Shown: piece by piece, positions 37,232-47,375 of the stretch
Layout of the letters: every line of letters begins with the position of its first letter
How positions within the stretch are numbered: position 1 is the stretch's first letter
From: a bacterium
Lineage (GTDB): Bacteria; Hinthialibacterota; Hinthialibacteria; H5-UNCL2
Length of the DNA stretch: 64,000 nucleotides
Assembly: GCA_015075175.1 (NCBI GenBank)
Contig: JABTUV010000007.1
Coordinates: 62,001 to 126,000, forward strand
Direction of reading: 5' to 3'
Notes under the pieces: model-generated
Seen by the model: only the letters and a program-made list of their open reading frames with translations
Told to the model about the DNA's origin: nothing
Database searches by the model: none
Made by a program: the position numbers and the translations under genes

Positions 37232-40200
37232 GCGCCCTCGCCTGGACGGATGAACAGAGGGCGGCCATCCAGCACGCCGAGGGCGACCTGCTTTTGTCGG
37301 CCGCGGCAGGCTCGGGCAAAACCGCGGTCCTGGCCGAGCGCTGCTTCCGCCTGCTCTCCCATCCCGAGCATCCCTGCGATCCCGCCGCCATGCTGGTCGT
37401 CACCTTCACCGAAGCCGCCGCGGCCGAGATGAAGAAGCGCATCTACCTCCGCGTGCAACGGGAACTCATAGGGGGTGTCACCCTTTTGTACCCAAACGGG
37501 TGCACGCCGGAAGCCCTGCACCGTCTGCGGCTGGAACTGGACCGTGCCCAGATTTCCACCCTTCACTCCTTCTGCCGTCGCATCCTCCTGGAGCATTTCG
37601 AGTCCGCCGGCCTCGACCCAGGCGGCCAAGTGATGGAGGAAGCCGAAGCCCAAACGCTCTACCTGGAAATGCGCAAGGACGCACTGGAAGATCTCTACGC
37701 GCGTGGCGACGCCGATTTCCTGGCCCTGGTCGAAGCCTGCGGAGAATCCAGCGTGCTGGAAGCCGTGGACCGTCTGGCGGCCACGTGGGCGGCTACCCCG
37801 CATCCCGCCGCTTGGCGCCAGGCCGTCTGTGAGGCGTACCAATCCGCCGCCGCCGCGCCCGACGCCCACCCCTGGATGCAATGGCAACGCACCCGCGTCG
37901 AGGAAGCCGTCGCCCGCCTGGGCCGGGAGGGCCGCCGGTTACAGGCTGCTACCCACGGCTTGGAGGAGATCATTGACCGGGACCTCTCCTTCCTCGCCGC
38001 CTTGGGGCGCGCCTGCCACGAAAGACCGTGGCAGGAATTCGTCGGCCTGGTGCGTGACGGCGACAAACCGACTACCTTCAGGGCGCCCAAGGGAGCGGAC
38101 CCGGCGGCCAAGGACCGCGTCCATGCCTGGCACAAGGACATCCTGGCCGCGTTGGGGGCTTGGCGTGCCGGCAACCGCGGCTATCCGCTGTTCACACAGG
38201 AGGAGATGGCCCGCGATGCGGCGGACCTCCTGCCGCGCGTGCACGCGCTGTTTTCCACCACGCTGGCCGTCGAGGAACGCTACACGCGCGAGAAGCGTCG
38301 CCGCCGCCGGCTCGACTTCAACGATCTGGAGCGCCTGGCCTACCGCATTCTCGTGGACGAGTCGGGCGCGCCAACTCCCGTCGCCCTCGAGGACCGACGC
38401 CGGTTCGAACACGTCCTGGTGGACGAATCCCAGGACATCAACCCCCTGCAGGAGGCCATCCTGGCCGCCGTCTCGCGTACCGGCGCGGACGACGGCGCGC
38501 CCAAGCGCTTCATGGTCGGCGACGTCAAGCAGAGCATCTACGGCTTCCGCCAAGCGGACTGCGGCATCTTTCTCTGCAAGCTGCGCGCCTTCACGGCGGC
38601 GGCAAGCAGCCGCACTCCCCAGGATTCGGGTCGCCAGGGGCGGCGCGCCGACCTGTCGCGCAATTTCCGCAGTCGCCCCGAAGTCCTGGCCGCCGTCAAC
38701 GCCGTCTGCGAAGTCTGGATGGGCGAGGCGACCGGCTGCCCGCCCTACGACGAGAGCGCGCGGCTCCACCCGGCGGCGCGTTATCCCGATCCACCCGCGG
38801 GCCTGAAGACTTTCGCGGGCGTTCCCGCCGCCTTGCACTTGTTCGAGACCCGCGTTCCCGAGGACGCCACGCACCCGGCGGAGATCGAGGCCCAATCGGT
38901 GCAACGTGAGGCGGCCGGCGTCGCCGAGCGAATCGCGGAGCTTCTTGCCGCCGGCTGGCACGTGGCCCACGGCGACGGCTACCGGCCTCTCCGGGCGGGC
39001 GACGTGGTCATCCTGCTGCGCACGGCCAAGAACCGCGCGCGCCACTTCATGGAAGCGCTCCTGCGCCGCAATATCCCCGTGCTTGGGCCTGAGGACCCCG
39101 CCGGAGGCTTCGCTTTCGAACTGAGCGACTTTTGCGCTCTGCTCACCATTCTCGACAATCCCCGCCAGGACATTCCGCTGGCGGCGGTCCTGCGCAGTCC
39201 GCTCCTGCGCCTCTCCGACGAGTCGCTCCTGCGCCTGCGCGCCGCCCACCCCTCCGGCGACCTTTGGGACGCCCTCGCCCCCCTTATGGACTGCGGCAGC
39301 TTGCTGCCGCGTGAACGCCTCCCAAGTACCATCGCGCCAGCAAGCAGCCGCACTCCAGAGGCGCAAGAGCGCCGGCGCCTTGCCGAGTTTCTTTCCGACT
39401 TCGCGCGCTGGCGGCAACGGGCGCGCCAGTCGCCCATGAGCGACCTCCTGCTCTTCCTCATGCGGGAAACCGGCTATCTGGAGTACGTGACGGCGACCGA
39501 CGGCGGACGGCATCGCCGCACCAACCTCCTGCGCCTCCTGGAACACGCCCGCCGCTTCGACGATTCCGGCCAGTCCGGCCTCGCGCGCTTTCTGGAGTAC
39601 TTGACGACCGCCGAGGCCGGAGGACAGGCGGTTTCGCTGGAGGACGACGGGCAGTCCCCCGACGCCGTGCGCATCATGACCATCCATCAGAGTAAAGGAC
39701 TGGAATTTCCCGTCGTGATCGTGCCCGACTTGACCAAGAAGATCAACTTCAAGGACGCGCGCCGGCGCATCGTGGCCGGCTCGCAGCCGCTCCTCGGCCT
39801 GCCCGTGAGCCAGGGCGCCGCCGGCGACTTCTTCCCCACGCTGCCCCTGTGCATGGCGCGCAACGCCGTCATGCTCAAGACGCTGGAGGAAGAGCTGCGC
39901 CTCCTCTACGTGGCCATGACGCGCGCCCGCGAGCATCTCATCCTCACCCTGGGCGTCGAGAACCTGTCGGATACGCTGGAAAAGGCCGTCGGTCGTCCGC
40001 TGCCCGCGCGTGAAGTGCTTCTGGGCAGCTGGGAGGCGACACGTGCCATGAGCGACTGGCTCTTGCCCCTCCTCTCGCCGCCTGCCGCAGACTGCGACGC
40101 CTGGCCGGCGCTGGCCGGCGCCTGGCGCGTCGAACGCCGCCGCCGGCCCGTCCGCGTGCTCGTCGGCGCAAGACCGGACCGCAGTCCGGACCACGAGGAG

Positions 40201-40981
40201 GACTTCTGGAAAGCGATACTGGACGGCGGTGCGGGAAAGCAGCCCGGACGCCTCCGTTCCCCCCGTGTTGCCGCAGGCTTCGCCGCTCTCCCGCGTAGCC
40301 GCCAAGATGGGCGTCTCCGAACTCAAACGTCGCATGATGCTGGAAAGCGAAGCGGGCGAATCCCTCCGGTCGCTCCATCCCGCGCGCCTGCGCGAGCGCC
40401 GGCGTTTCTCTCCGGCCCGGAGCTCTCACCTACCAGGCGGGGCACGATCCTCCACGGCGTCTTCCAATACTGGGACCGCCGCGCCGGCCCCGACGACGTG
40501 GAGCGCGAAGCTGCGCCGCCAACTGCAAGCGGGGCTTCTCTCCAGCCACGAGGCGGACGCCATCGACCCTGACATGCTGCGCTGGTTCCTCGCCAGCGAA
40601 TTGGGAAGCGTCTTTCTGGACCCGGACTGGAAAGCTGCTGCGCGAGGTTCCCTTCAGCCTGGCCGTGCCTGTTGGGGAAATCAGAACCGGACGCGCCAGC
40701 CGACGGTGGATTCGTGCTCGTTCAGGGCGTGATCGACGCGCTCCTGCAGGAATCCGGGTAGGACCCTCTTGTACTCAAGAGGGTGCGTCTCGGAGCGAAC
40801 GCACGGTGATCCTGGACTTCAAATCCGACGAGGTAGACGGCAGGCAACTGGAGGAGCGTGGGGAGGCTTACCGCCCCCAGCTCATGTACTACCGCCGCGC
40901 GGTCATCGAAGCGGGCCTGTGCGCCGCCCCCGAGCCTGGATCGCCTTCCTTCACGCCCGCTCCCTCTACCGCCTGTTCTGA
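37228..40981 (+). CDS. addA: AddA-like UvrD-family helicase/exonuclease (3' frameshifts)
   Basis: About 1250 residues from GTG 37228. Helicase motifs are complete: Walker A AAAGSGKT, VVTFTEAAAAEM, VLVDESQDINPLQ, VGDVKQSIYGFR, TIHQSKGLEFP and LLYVAMTRAREH. The nuclease end is broken by at least five frame changes after 40230, but its parts follow in order: VAAKMGVSELKRR, TILHGVFQYWD, GVIDALLQES, ILDFKSDEVD (catalytic D-x-K) and AYRPQLMYYRRAV, ending in AWIAFLHARSLYRLF. Copies of palindromic repeats are embedded in frame near 37468, 38597 and 39290-39355, and one near 40763. AddA provides 3'-5' helicase activity and one nuclease. Confidence 0.88.
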
Positions 40982-40986
40982 GCGAC

Positions 40987-41140
40987 GTAGCGCCGGCGTC
41001 CCGCCGGCTTGCGTGGGGACGCCCCCTCCCCACGCTTCGGGGGCGTAGCATGGATCTGACAGGTGCGACGATCCTGCGCCGGCGCCGCGAAGCGTGTCGG
41101 CAACATGCCGACACGCGAGCCGGCACGATGCCGGCGCTAC
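40987..41140. repeat. Composite palindromic element with 11-bp terminal inverted repeats
   Basis: GTAGCGCCGGC (40987-40997) is repeated inverted as GCCGGCGCTAC (41130-41140). Inside are further hairpins: GCCGGC-type pairs, a GGGGACGCCCCCTCCCC stretch and GTGTCGGCAACATGCCGACAC. The block starts six bases after the addA stop and ends 60 bases before the next gene. It could act as a terminator. Confidence 0.7.
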
Positions 41141-41199
41141 CAGGTACACGCTACATACCCCTTTGCCGCCTGCCCGCGATTCTGTTAGCCTGCCCCACC

Positions 41200-41763
41200 A
41201 TGAAGCGCCTCCCCAACCTCCTGACTGGCGCCCGCCTCGCCTCCGCCCCACTCTTCGCGCTCTTGTTCATGCGCGAGACCTTGTGGAGCTACGCCCTCTG
41301 CGCGGCCCTCCTGGCCTACGCCATCCTCTCCGATTGGTACGACGGCCGCCTGGCTCGCCGCTACCACTGCGTCTCGGTGTTCGGCCAACTTTTTGATCCC
41401 ATCGCCGACTACGTCTTCTTTCTGACCGCGTTTCTGTGCTTCGTGGCCACGGGCTGGATGCCCCTCTGGATGTACGTGATTCTGCTCGTGCGCGAAGTCG
41501 CCATGCACCTGGGCCTCCGGCTCTACCTGGCCCACGTGCACGTGTCCATGCCCGCGCGGCGTTCCGGCAAGCTCAAGACCGCCCTCCAGTGCGTGGTCGC
41601 CGGCGCGGGAATCGTCCTGGTCGCCGCCTACCACCTGGCGCCCGCGGGATGGATGCTCATCGCCGCCTGGTGGATGTTCCTCTCCATCGCGCTCGTCTCG
41701 GCCTTCTCCATGGTAGAATACGGCCTGGCCCTGCGCCGGCTGCTCTCGGGACGCTGCGCGTGA
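41200..41763 (+). CDS. CDP-alcohol phosphatidyltransferase family protein
   Basis: A 187-residue integral membrane enzyme. The complete CDP-alcohol phosphotransferase motif is present: D-x2-DG-x2-AR-x8-G-x3-D-x3-D in [26 protein letters not shown], split here as [17 protein letters not shown] and QLFDPIAD. Four to five hydrophobic segments follow. Members transfer a phospho-alcohol from a CDP-lipid, as in phosphatidylglycerophosphate or phosphatidylinositol synthesis. No strong ribosome site is visible before the ATG at 41200. It overlaps the next glycosyltransferase gene by four bases (GTGA) and heads an envelope-lipid operon. Confidence 0.85.
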   Translation: MKRLPNLLTGARLASAPLFALLFMRETLWSYALCAALLAYAILSDWYDGRLARRYHCVSVFGQLFDPIADYVFFLTAFLCFVATGWMPLWMYVILLVREVAMHLGLRLYLAHVHVSMPARRSGKLKTALQCVVAGAGIVLVAAYHLAPAGWMLIAAWWMFLSIALVSAFSMVEYGLALRRLLSGRCA

Positions 41764-42461
41764 ACGGCCCCCTTCTGTCCATCGTCATGCCCATTTACAA
41801 CGAGGAGCGCCTCCTGCCCGAGGTGCTGGCGCGCGTCCGCGCCATCAACTACCGGCCCATCCAACTGGTGCTCGTGGACGACGCTTCCCGCGACGGTACC
41901 GCCGCCATTTTGAAGCAAGAGGAGGGCAAGCCCGACACAGTCGTGCTTCGCCACGACGTGAACCAGGGCAAGGGAGCCGCCATTCGCACCGGCCTGCAGC
42001 ACGCGACCGGCGAGATCATCATCATTCAGGATGCCGACCTCGAATACAATCCCGAGGACATTCCGGTCGTCATCAAGCCGATCCTGGAGGGCAAGGCCGA
42101 TGTGGCCTACGGCTCGCGCTTCCTGGGCCGAATCGAGAACATGGCCCTGCCCAACCGCGTCGCCAATTACCTCCTGGCCTGGCTGGTCACGCTCCTCTTC
42201 GGCCAGCGCATCACCGACGAAGCGACCGCCTACAAGGCCTTTCGCCGGAGCGTGTTGGAGGGGTTGGAGCTCACCTGCCGCCGCTTCGAGTTCTGCCCCG
42301 AGTTCACCGGCAAAGTGCTGGTGCGCGGCCATCGCATCGTGGAGACGCCCGTGACGTTCCGGGCGCGCACCTTCGAGCAGGGCAAGAAGATCGGCTGGCG
42401 GGACTTCTTCATCGCGGTCTACACGCTCTTCAGAATCCGGCTGGGGGAGCGGCGGAAGTGA
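41760..42461 (+). CDS. Family 2 glycosyltransferase (DPM1-like)
   Basis: A 233-residue cytoplasmic enzyme starting at GTG 41760. It has the GT-A motifs [49 protein letters not shown] and the metal-binding [13 protein letters not shown], then AYGSRFLG. The C-terminal part ([20 protein letters not shown], then [12 protein letters not shown]) matches polyprenol-phosphate mannosyl- or glucosyltransferases that lack membrane helices. It probably makes a lipid-linked sugar in the same pathway as its operon neighbours. It overlaps the FAD oxidoreductase gene by four bases. Confidence 0.88.
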   Translation: MNGPLLSIVMPIYNEERLLPEVLARVRAINYRPIQLVLVDDASRDGTAAILKQEEGKPDTVVLRHDVNQGKGAAIRTGLQHATGEIIIIQDADLEYNPEDIPVVIKPILEGKADVAYGSRFLGRIENMALPNRVANYLLAWLVTLLFGQRITDEATAYKAFRRSVLEGLELTCRRFEFCPEFTGKVLVRGHRIVETPVTFRARTFEQGKKIGWRDFFIAVYTLFRIRLGERRK

Positions 42462-43840
42462 CGCGCACGCTGATCCTGGGCGGCGGAGTGGCAGGCTTGG
42501 CGGCGGCGCTCTCCCACGCCCGCGCCGGAGACGACGTGCTGCTTCTGGAAAAGGAGGACACCGTCGGCGGGCTGTGTCGCACGTTTCACTGGCACGACTG
42601 CTGGCTCGACCTGGGTCCGCACCGGCTCTTCACCCGCTATCCCGAGGTGCAGGCGCTGATCGAGGAGACCTGCGCCGGCCATCTGGTCGAGACGCGGCGC
42701 AAGAGCAGCCTGTGGCTGGGGGGCCGTTTCATCGACTATCCCACGCGCACGCGCCAGGTCGCCGCCGCCGTCGGTTGGCCGCGCGTCTTCCTTCTGGGCG
42801 GCAGCTTTTTCCTGGGCCGAATGTTCCCACGCCGTCGGATCGAGCTCTACCGGGACGTGATCGTCAACCAGTACGGAGCGGAGATGTACGAGTGGTTCTT
42901 CGCGCCTTACGCCCGCAAGACCTGGAGGATCGACCCCGAGTTGCTGTTGCGCGAGATGGCCGAGAAGCGCCTGCCCCCGCAGGGCTTCTGGCAGATGATC
43001 TCGGACCGCGCCACGGGCCGCGCGACCGGATATGTGCGCCACTTCCACTACCCTGACCGGGGGGTCGGACTGCTCTGCGACGGCCTCGCCGAGCGGGCGC
43101 AGGCAGCCGGCGCCCGTATCGTAACCTCAGTCGTTCCAACCCGCCTCCGCTTGGACGGCGCAAATGTTTCACGTGAAACATTTGTGGACCCGCGGGGCCG
43201 GGAGACGGAAACCGACGTGGATCGCGTCGTCTCCAGCATTCCTCTGGACGCCCTCCTGGAGCTTCTCGACCCGCCCGCGCCCGACGAAGTCCGCCAGGCG
43301 GCCCGACAACTGCCCTACTCGGGACTGGTCATCGTGTACGTACTCCTCAAACAGAGGATGCCGGCCGGCGACTGCTGGCTCTACTTTCCCGACCCCGAGC
43401 TGTGCTTCAATCGCGCCTACCTGCCGCAGAACTTCGCCCCCGGCCTGGCGCCGCCCCCCCGGACGGTACTGGTCCTGGAAGTACCCTGCCGGCCTGACGA
43501 GGAACTCTACCAAGCGTCCGACGAGGTCCTGAGGGAGCGCGTGGAGACCGACCTGGCCAAGGTCTGGAACGGCGGACAGGCCGCCGTCGCCGACTTTTGC
43601 GCCATCCGCCTGCCGCGCGTCTATCCGCTCTATACCCGCGACTACTTGCCGCGTTTGCGCGCCGTATTGGAGTACCTTTCCAGCATCGACAATCTCTTCA
43701 GCCTTGGCCGGCACGGGCTTTTCAGTTATAATAACAGCGACTTGGCGATCAAAATGGGCCTGGACGTGGTCGAGTATGCACATGCGCGAGACTGGTACGC
43801 TGGACAGGGGCGATACGATGACTATCGCATCATCGACTAG
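42458..43840 (+). CDS. FAD-dependent oxidoreductase (amine oxidase / UDP-galactopyranose mutase-like)
   Basis: A 460-residue flavoprotein starting at GTG 42458. The FAD-binding motif is [20 protein letters not shown], followed by [13 protein letters not shown] and a [13 protein letters not shown] segment reminiscent of UDP-galactopyranose mutase and protoporphyrinogen-oxidase-like proteins. The C-terminal [21 protein letters not shown] is the second FAD contact. The substrate is unknown; the operon suggests a lipid or lipid-linked sugar. The peptide NVSRETF near residue 238 is encoded by a parS site and looks like an insertion in a surface loop. Confidence 0.85.
   Translation: MTRTLILGGGVAGLAAALSHARAGDDVLLLEKEDTVGGLCRTFHWHDCWLDLGPHRLFTRYPEVQALIEETCAGHLVETRRKSSLWLGGRFIDYPTRTRQVAAAVGWPRVFLLGGSFFLGRMFPRRRIELYRDVIVNQYGAEMYEWFFAPYARKTWRIDPELLLREMAEKRLPPQGFWQMISDRATGRATGYVRHFHYPDRGVGLLCDGLAERAQAAGARIVTSVVPTRLRLDGANVSRETFVDPRGRETETDVDRVVSSIPLDALLELLDPPAPDEVRQAARQLPYSGLVIVYVLLKQRMPAGDCWLYFPDPELCFNRAYLPQNFAPGLAPPPRTVLVLEVPCRPDEELYQASDEVLRERVETDLAKVWNGGQAAVADFCAIRLPRVYPLYTRDYLPRLRAVLEYLSSIDNLFSLGRHGLFSYNNSDLAIKMGLDVVEYAHARDWYAGQGRYDDYRIID
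43161..43184. other. parS centromere site (ParB-binding palindrome)
   Basis: The 16-mer TGTTTCACGTGAAACA at 43165-43180 is an exact match to the bacterial parS consensus. It is extended by four more matched bases on each side to a perfect 24-bp palindrome. It lies inside the FAD oxidoreductase coding region in a frame giving NVSRETF, a typical parS-encoded peptide. ParB loads here and spreads to organise chromosome segregation. No parA or parB gene is in the window. Confidence 0.9.
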
Positions 43841-45255
43841 GCTCTTTTCGCGCGTGCTTCTGGTGGTTCCGCCGACGGGGCTGTACATCCGCGAGGACCG
43901 CTGCCAGACGCCGATCGAGAACCTGCACACGGTTTCGGCCCGCCCGCCCATCGACTTGCTTTACTGCGCCGCCATGTTTCAGGCGCAGGGCTGCGAGTGC
44001 CGGGTACGCGACTTCCCCGTCGAGGGCGGCGGATGGGACGCCTACCGCCGGGGGCTGGCGGACTTTCAGCCCGATCTCGTGATGCTCTCGATAACCTCGC
44101 CAGTTTCGCGGAAGACGCCAGAAGGCGGCCTCGGTCGCCAAAGAGGTTCTTCAAGGGTCGCGGTCGCCGCCAAGGCGCGCATTTCCACGCGCGCGACGTT
44201 GAGGCGCTGCAGAAGTATCCCGCGCTGGACTTCGCCCTGCGCGGCGAGTACGAGGAGACCTGCCGCGACCTGGTCTGGATCGCCGACCGTTCGAGCATCG
44301 CCGGGCTTACCTTTCGCAACGGGAGGGCGGGATCGTGCAGAATCCCATGCGCGAGTTCGTCGCCGGAGCTGGACGATCTTCCTTTCCCGCCCGCGACCTG
44401 ATCGACAACCGCCGTTACATTCGTCCTGACCTGGGCGTGCTGCAGACGACGCTCGTCACCGAGCGCGGTTGCCCCTACCAGTGCATCTACTGTCTGGCGC
44501 CGGTCTTCGGCACGCGCGTGCGCAAACGCAGCCGGAAAACGTCATCGCCGAAATCCGGGAGTGCGTGGAGAAGCACGCATCCGCGACTTTCTCTTTCGCT
44601 CCGATCTTTCACCGCCGACCGCGTGGGGTCAAAAACTCTGCGCCGCGCTGGCTGAGGCGAAGCTGGACATCCGCTGGTCCTGCAACAGCCGCGTGGACAA
44701 GATCAAAGAGGACCTGCTCATCACGATGAAGCAGGCCGGTTGCTGGCTGATCGCCTTCGGAGTTGAGAGCGGCAGTCCTGATCTCTTGGAGAAGATGAAG
44801 AAGGCCGCCGACCTGGACGACGCCCGGCGCGCCATGGCCGTGTGCCGCTCGGTGGGCATCAAGTCGAGCATCTATATTCTGATCGGCCTGCCGTGGGAGA
44901 CGGAGGAGACGTTTCGCGCGGGCGTGGATTTCGCCATCGAACTTGACCCGGATTACATCGAGTTCTTTTACGTGTATCCGTTTGCGGGGACGGAATTGCG
45001 GGAGATCGTGGAGCGGGAGGGGCTGCTGGCGCCGGGCGGCGATCCGGTCGCGCGGCCTACGACCGGCCGTCGAATGCGGGACTGTATCTGACGCTGGAGC
45101 GGCTGGAACCTTTGCGGCGGCGGGCGCTGCGGGCCTTCTACCTGCGCCCGCGCTACATTGCGCGCACGCTTCTCTCCAACCCGTCGCCGCGCGTGATGTG
45201 GAACTATCTGCGCTACGGCACGCGGCAACTGGTCGATCTCCTGTCGCACCGGTGA
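43818..45255 (+). CDS. Cobalamin-binding radical SAM protein (several frameshifts)
   Basis: The start ATG at 43818 lies within the end of the preceding gene. The N-terminal B12-binding domain (VLLVVPPTGLYIRED, then RPPIDLLYCAAMFQAQGCECRVRDFP) precedes the radical SAM core TLVTERGCPYQCIYC with the CxxxCxxC cluster motif. The frame changes near 44098, 44330-44380, 44525, 44580-44630 and 45050, but the pieces run in family order: SIYILIGLPWETEETFR, then DYIEFFYVYPFAGTELR, then RFYLRPRYIAR-like at the end. About 479 residues. Related proteins methylate or rearrange lipids and antibiotics. With its neighbours it points to modification of a membrane lipid or glycolipid. Confidence 0.8.
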
Positions 45256-46359
45256 GATCAAGGCGCCCGGGCAATTGCGAGAAAAGGGAATCCGAGTTCT
45301 CGAGTAGCGTCCGAGAAAGAAAAATCCGAGTTCTCGGTAGCGTCCGTAAGGACGCGTATCGAGAGAACGGGCCTAGCAGGGTGCCCCGCGACGACAGGCC
45401 GCCGTGACCTCTCGATACGGCCCCGAAGTTACCTGTCCTTTCTCATGGAGGCGCGGCGGCGGGGCCTACTCGAGGACGCGGCTTGGATTTTCTGCCAGTC
45501 GCACAAGGCAGTGCGGCGGCGGGGCCTACTCGAGGACACGGCTTGATTTTCCTGCCAGTCGCACAAGGCAGTGCGGCGGCGGGGCCTACCTCGAGGACGC
45601 GGCTTGGGTTTTCTGCCAGTCGCACAAAGCAGTGCGGCGGCGGGGCTACCTCGAGGACACGGCTCTGGTTTCGCGGAGAGCATGATCCAGCTTCTGGAGT
45701 CGTCCGTTGAAGTAAGAACTGAGTTCTCGAGTAGCGTCCGAGAAAGAAAACTCCGAGCTTCTCGAGTAGCGTCCGCAAGGACGCGTATCGAGAGAACGGG
45801 CCTAGCAGGGTGCCCCGCGACGACAGGCCGCCGTGACCTCTCGATACGGCCCCGAAGTTACCTGTCCTTTCTCATGGAGGCGCGGCGGCGGGGCCTACTC
45901 GAGGACACGGCTTGGATTTTCTGCCAGTCGCACAAGGCAGTGCGGCGGCAGGGGCCTCTCGAGGACGCGGCTTGGATTTTCTGCCAGTCGCACAAGGCAA
46001 GTGCGGCGGCGGGCCCTCTCGAGGACGCGGCGGGTTTTCTGCCAGTCGCACAAGGCGGTGCGGCGGCGGGGCCTACTCGAGGACGCGGCTTGGTTTTCTG
46101 CCAGTCGCACAAGGCAGTGCGGCGGCGGGGCCCTACTCGAGGACAGAAACCTGGTTTTCGCGGAGAGCATGAATCCAGCTTCTGGAGTCGTCCGTTGAAG
46201 TAAGAATCCGAGTCTCGAGTAGCGTCCGAGAAAGAAAAATCCGAGTTCTCGAGTAGCGTCCGAGAAAGAAAAATCCGAGTTCTCGAGTAGCGTCCGCAAG
46301 GACGCGTATCGAGAAACGGCTTATAGCCGCGATCTTCCCTGAAAAGGCATCGACGCCTC
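45256..46359. repeat. Nested repeat array built from element B
   Basis: Two long blocks, about 45290-45717 and 45718-46205, are copies of each other. Each has element B (GTTCTCGAGTAG, stem CGTCC-GCAA-GGACG, CGTATCGAGAGAAC), a 100-base conserved spacer ending CCTTTCTCATGGAGGCGC, and then tandem 60-base units. The units begin GCGGCGGCGGGGCCTACTCG and contain TTTTCTGCCAGTCGCACAAG. There are four units in the first block and five in the second. A third element B lies at 46279-46318. Open frames crossing the array are by-products of the repeat. No gene is supported. Confidence 0.85.
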
Positions 46360-47375
46360 ATGCGTGAACGTCTCTCTCCCCGCGTATCTGTTCTTCTACC
46401 GGTCCACAATGCATCTGCTACACTATGCGAGGCGCTGGAGAGTCTTTTTGCGCAGACTCTCACGGATTTCGAAATCATCGCGGTAGAGAACGGCTCGCGG
46501 ACGGCTCGGCCGCGATGCTGGAAGACGCGGCGCGGCACGACCGCCGCTTGCGCGTCTTCCACATGCCGGAGGCCGATCTCGTGGCCGCGCTGAATTTTGG
46601 ACTGTCGCAATGTCGGGCTGACTTGATTGCCCGCATGGACGCCGACGACCGCTCCCGTCCCGAGCGGCTGGCGCGACAGGTCGCGCGGATGGACGCGCAA
46701 CCCGCCATCGACGCCTGCGGAACCTGCGTTGCGGTATTCAGAGCAACCGGCCCGCGCGCCGGTTATCGCGCCTATGAGCGCTGGATCAACGGCCTGCTCT
46801 CGCACGAGGCGATGCGCCGCGAGCGCTTCATCGAAAGTCCCATCCCGCATCCCTCGGCCATGTTTCGACGCACCTGGATTACGTCCATGCAGGGCTATCG
46901 CAATTGCGGCTGGGCCGAGGATTACGACCTGTGGTTACGGGGATTTTCCGCCGGCGCGGTGTTCGCCAAGTGCCCGGAAGTACTCCTGGATTGGCGCGAT
47001 CACGAGGGCAGATTGTCGCGGCGTCATGCCAGGTACGCGCAGGAGTCGTTCTTGCGCTGCAAGGCCCATCACTTAGCAATCGCCTTGGGCAAGGAGAGTC
47101 GGCCCATCGCGCTGTGGGGCGCCGGGCCCATCGGCAAGCGGCTGTTGCGTTGCCTGCGGGCGGAAGGCGTGACGCCCGCCGCCGTCGTGGACATCGATCC
47201 GAAGAAGATCGGCCGCACGCGCCAGGGCATTCCCGTAGTCGCGCCCGAAGCTCTGGCCAGTGGTGGATGGTTCGTCCTGACGGCGGCGATTCGGGCCGGC
47301 GCGCGTGGGGAGATCGTCGCCGCGCTGGGCGGGATGGGTTACGCGGAAGAATACGACTTTCTCTGTTGTGCGTAG
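46360..47375 (+). CDS. Family 2 glycosyltransferase with C-terminal nucleotide-binding-like domain (one frameshift)
   Basis: About 338 residues. The GT-A part has RVSVLLPVHNASATLCEALES, DFEIIAVENGS and, after a frameshift near 46495-46505, DGSAAMLEDAARHD, then LIARMDADDRSRPERL with the metal-binding DxD. The last 85 residues (PIALWGAGPIGKRLLRCL, AAVVDIDPKKIGRTRQGIPVV) form a Rossmann-like domain with a glycine-rich loop, resembling domains appended to sugar-modifying enzymes. It probably builds surface polysaccharide. Gene and repeat array abut at the 5' end, and no good ribosome site is seen. Confidence 0.83.

Noticed and set aside
37939-40335. 798-codon antisense frame opposite addA
   Set aside because: Shadow of high-GC codon use. 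The plus strand carries complete helicase motifs.
45571-46203. Repeat-containing open reading frames on both strands across the array
   Set aside because: They arise because the 60-base unit is divisible by three and lacks stops in several frames. There is no ribosome site, and frames are lost wherever units differ by one base.
45453-46205. CRISPR-like tandem array
   Set aside because: The 60-base units are contiguous and nearly identical over their whole length, with no unique spacers and no cas genes in the window.
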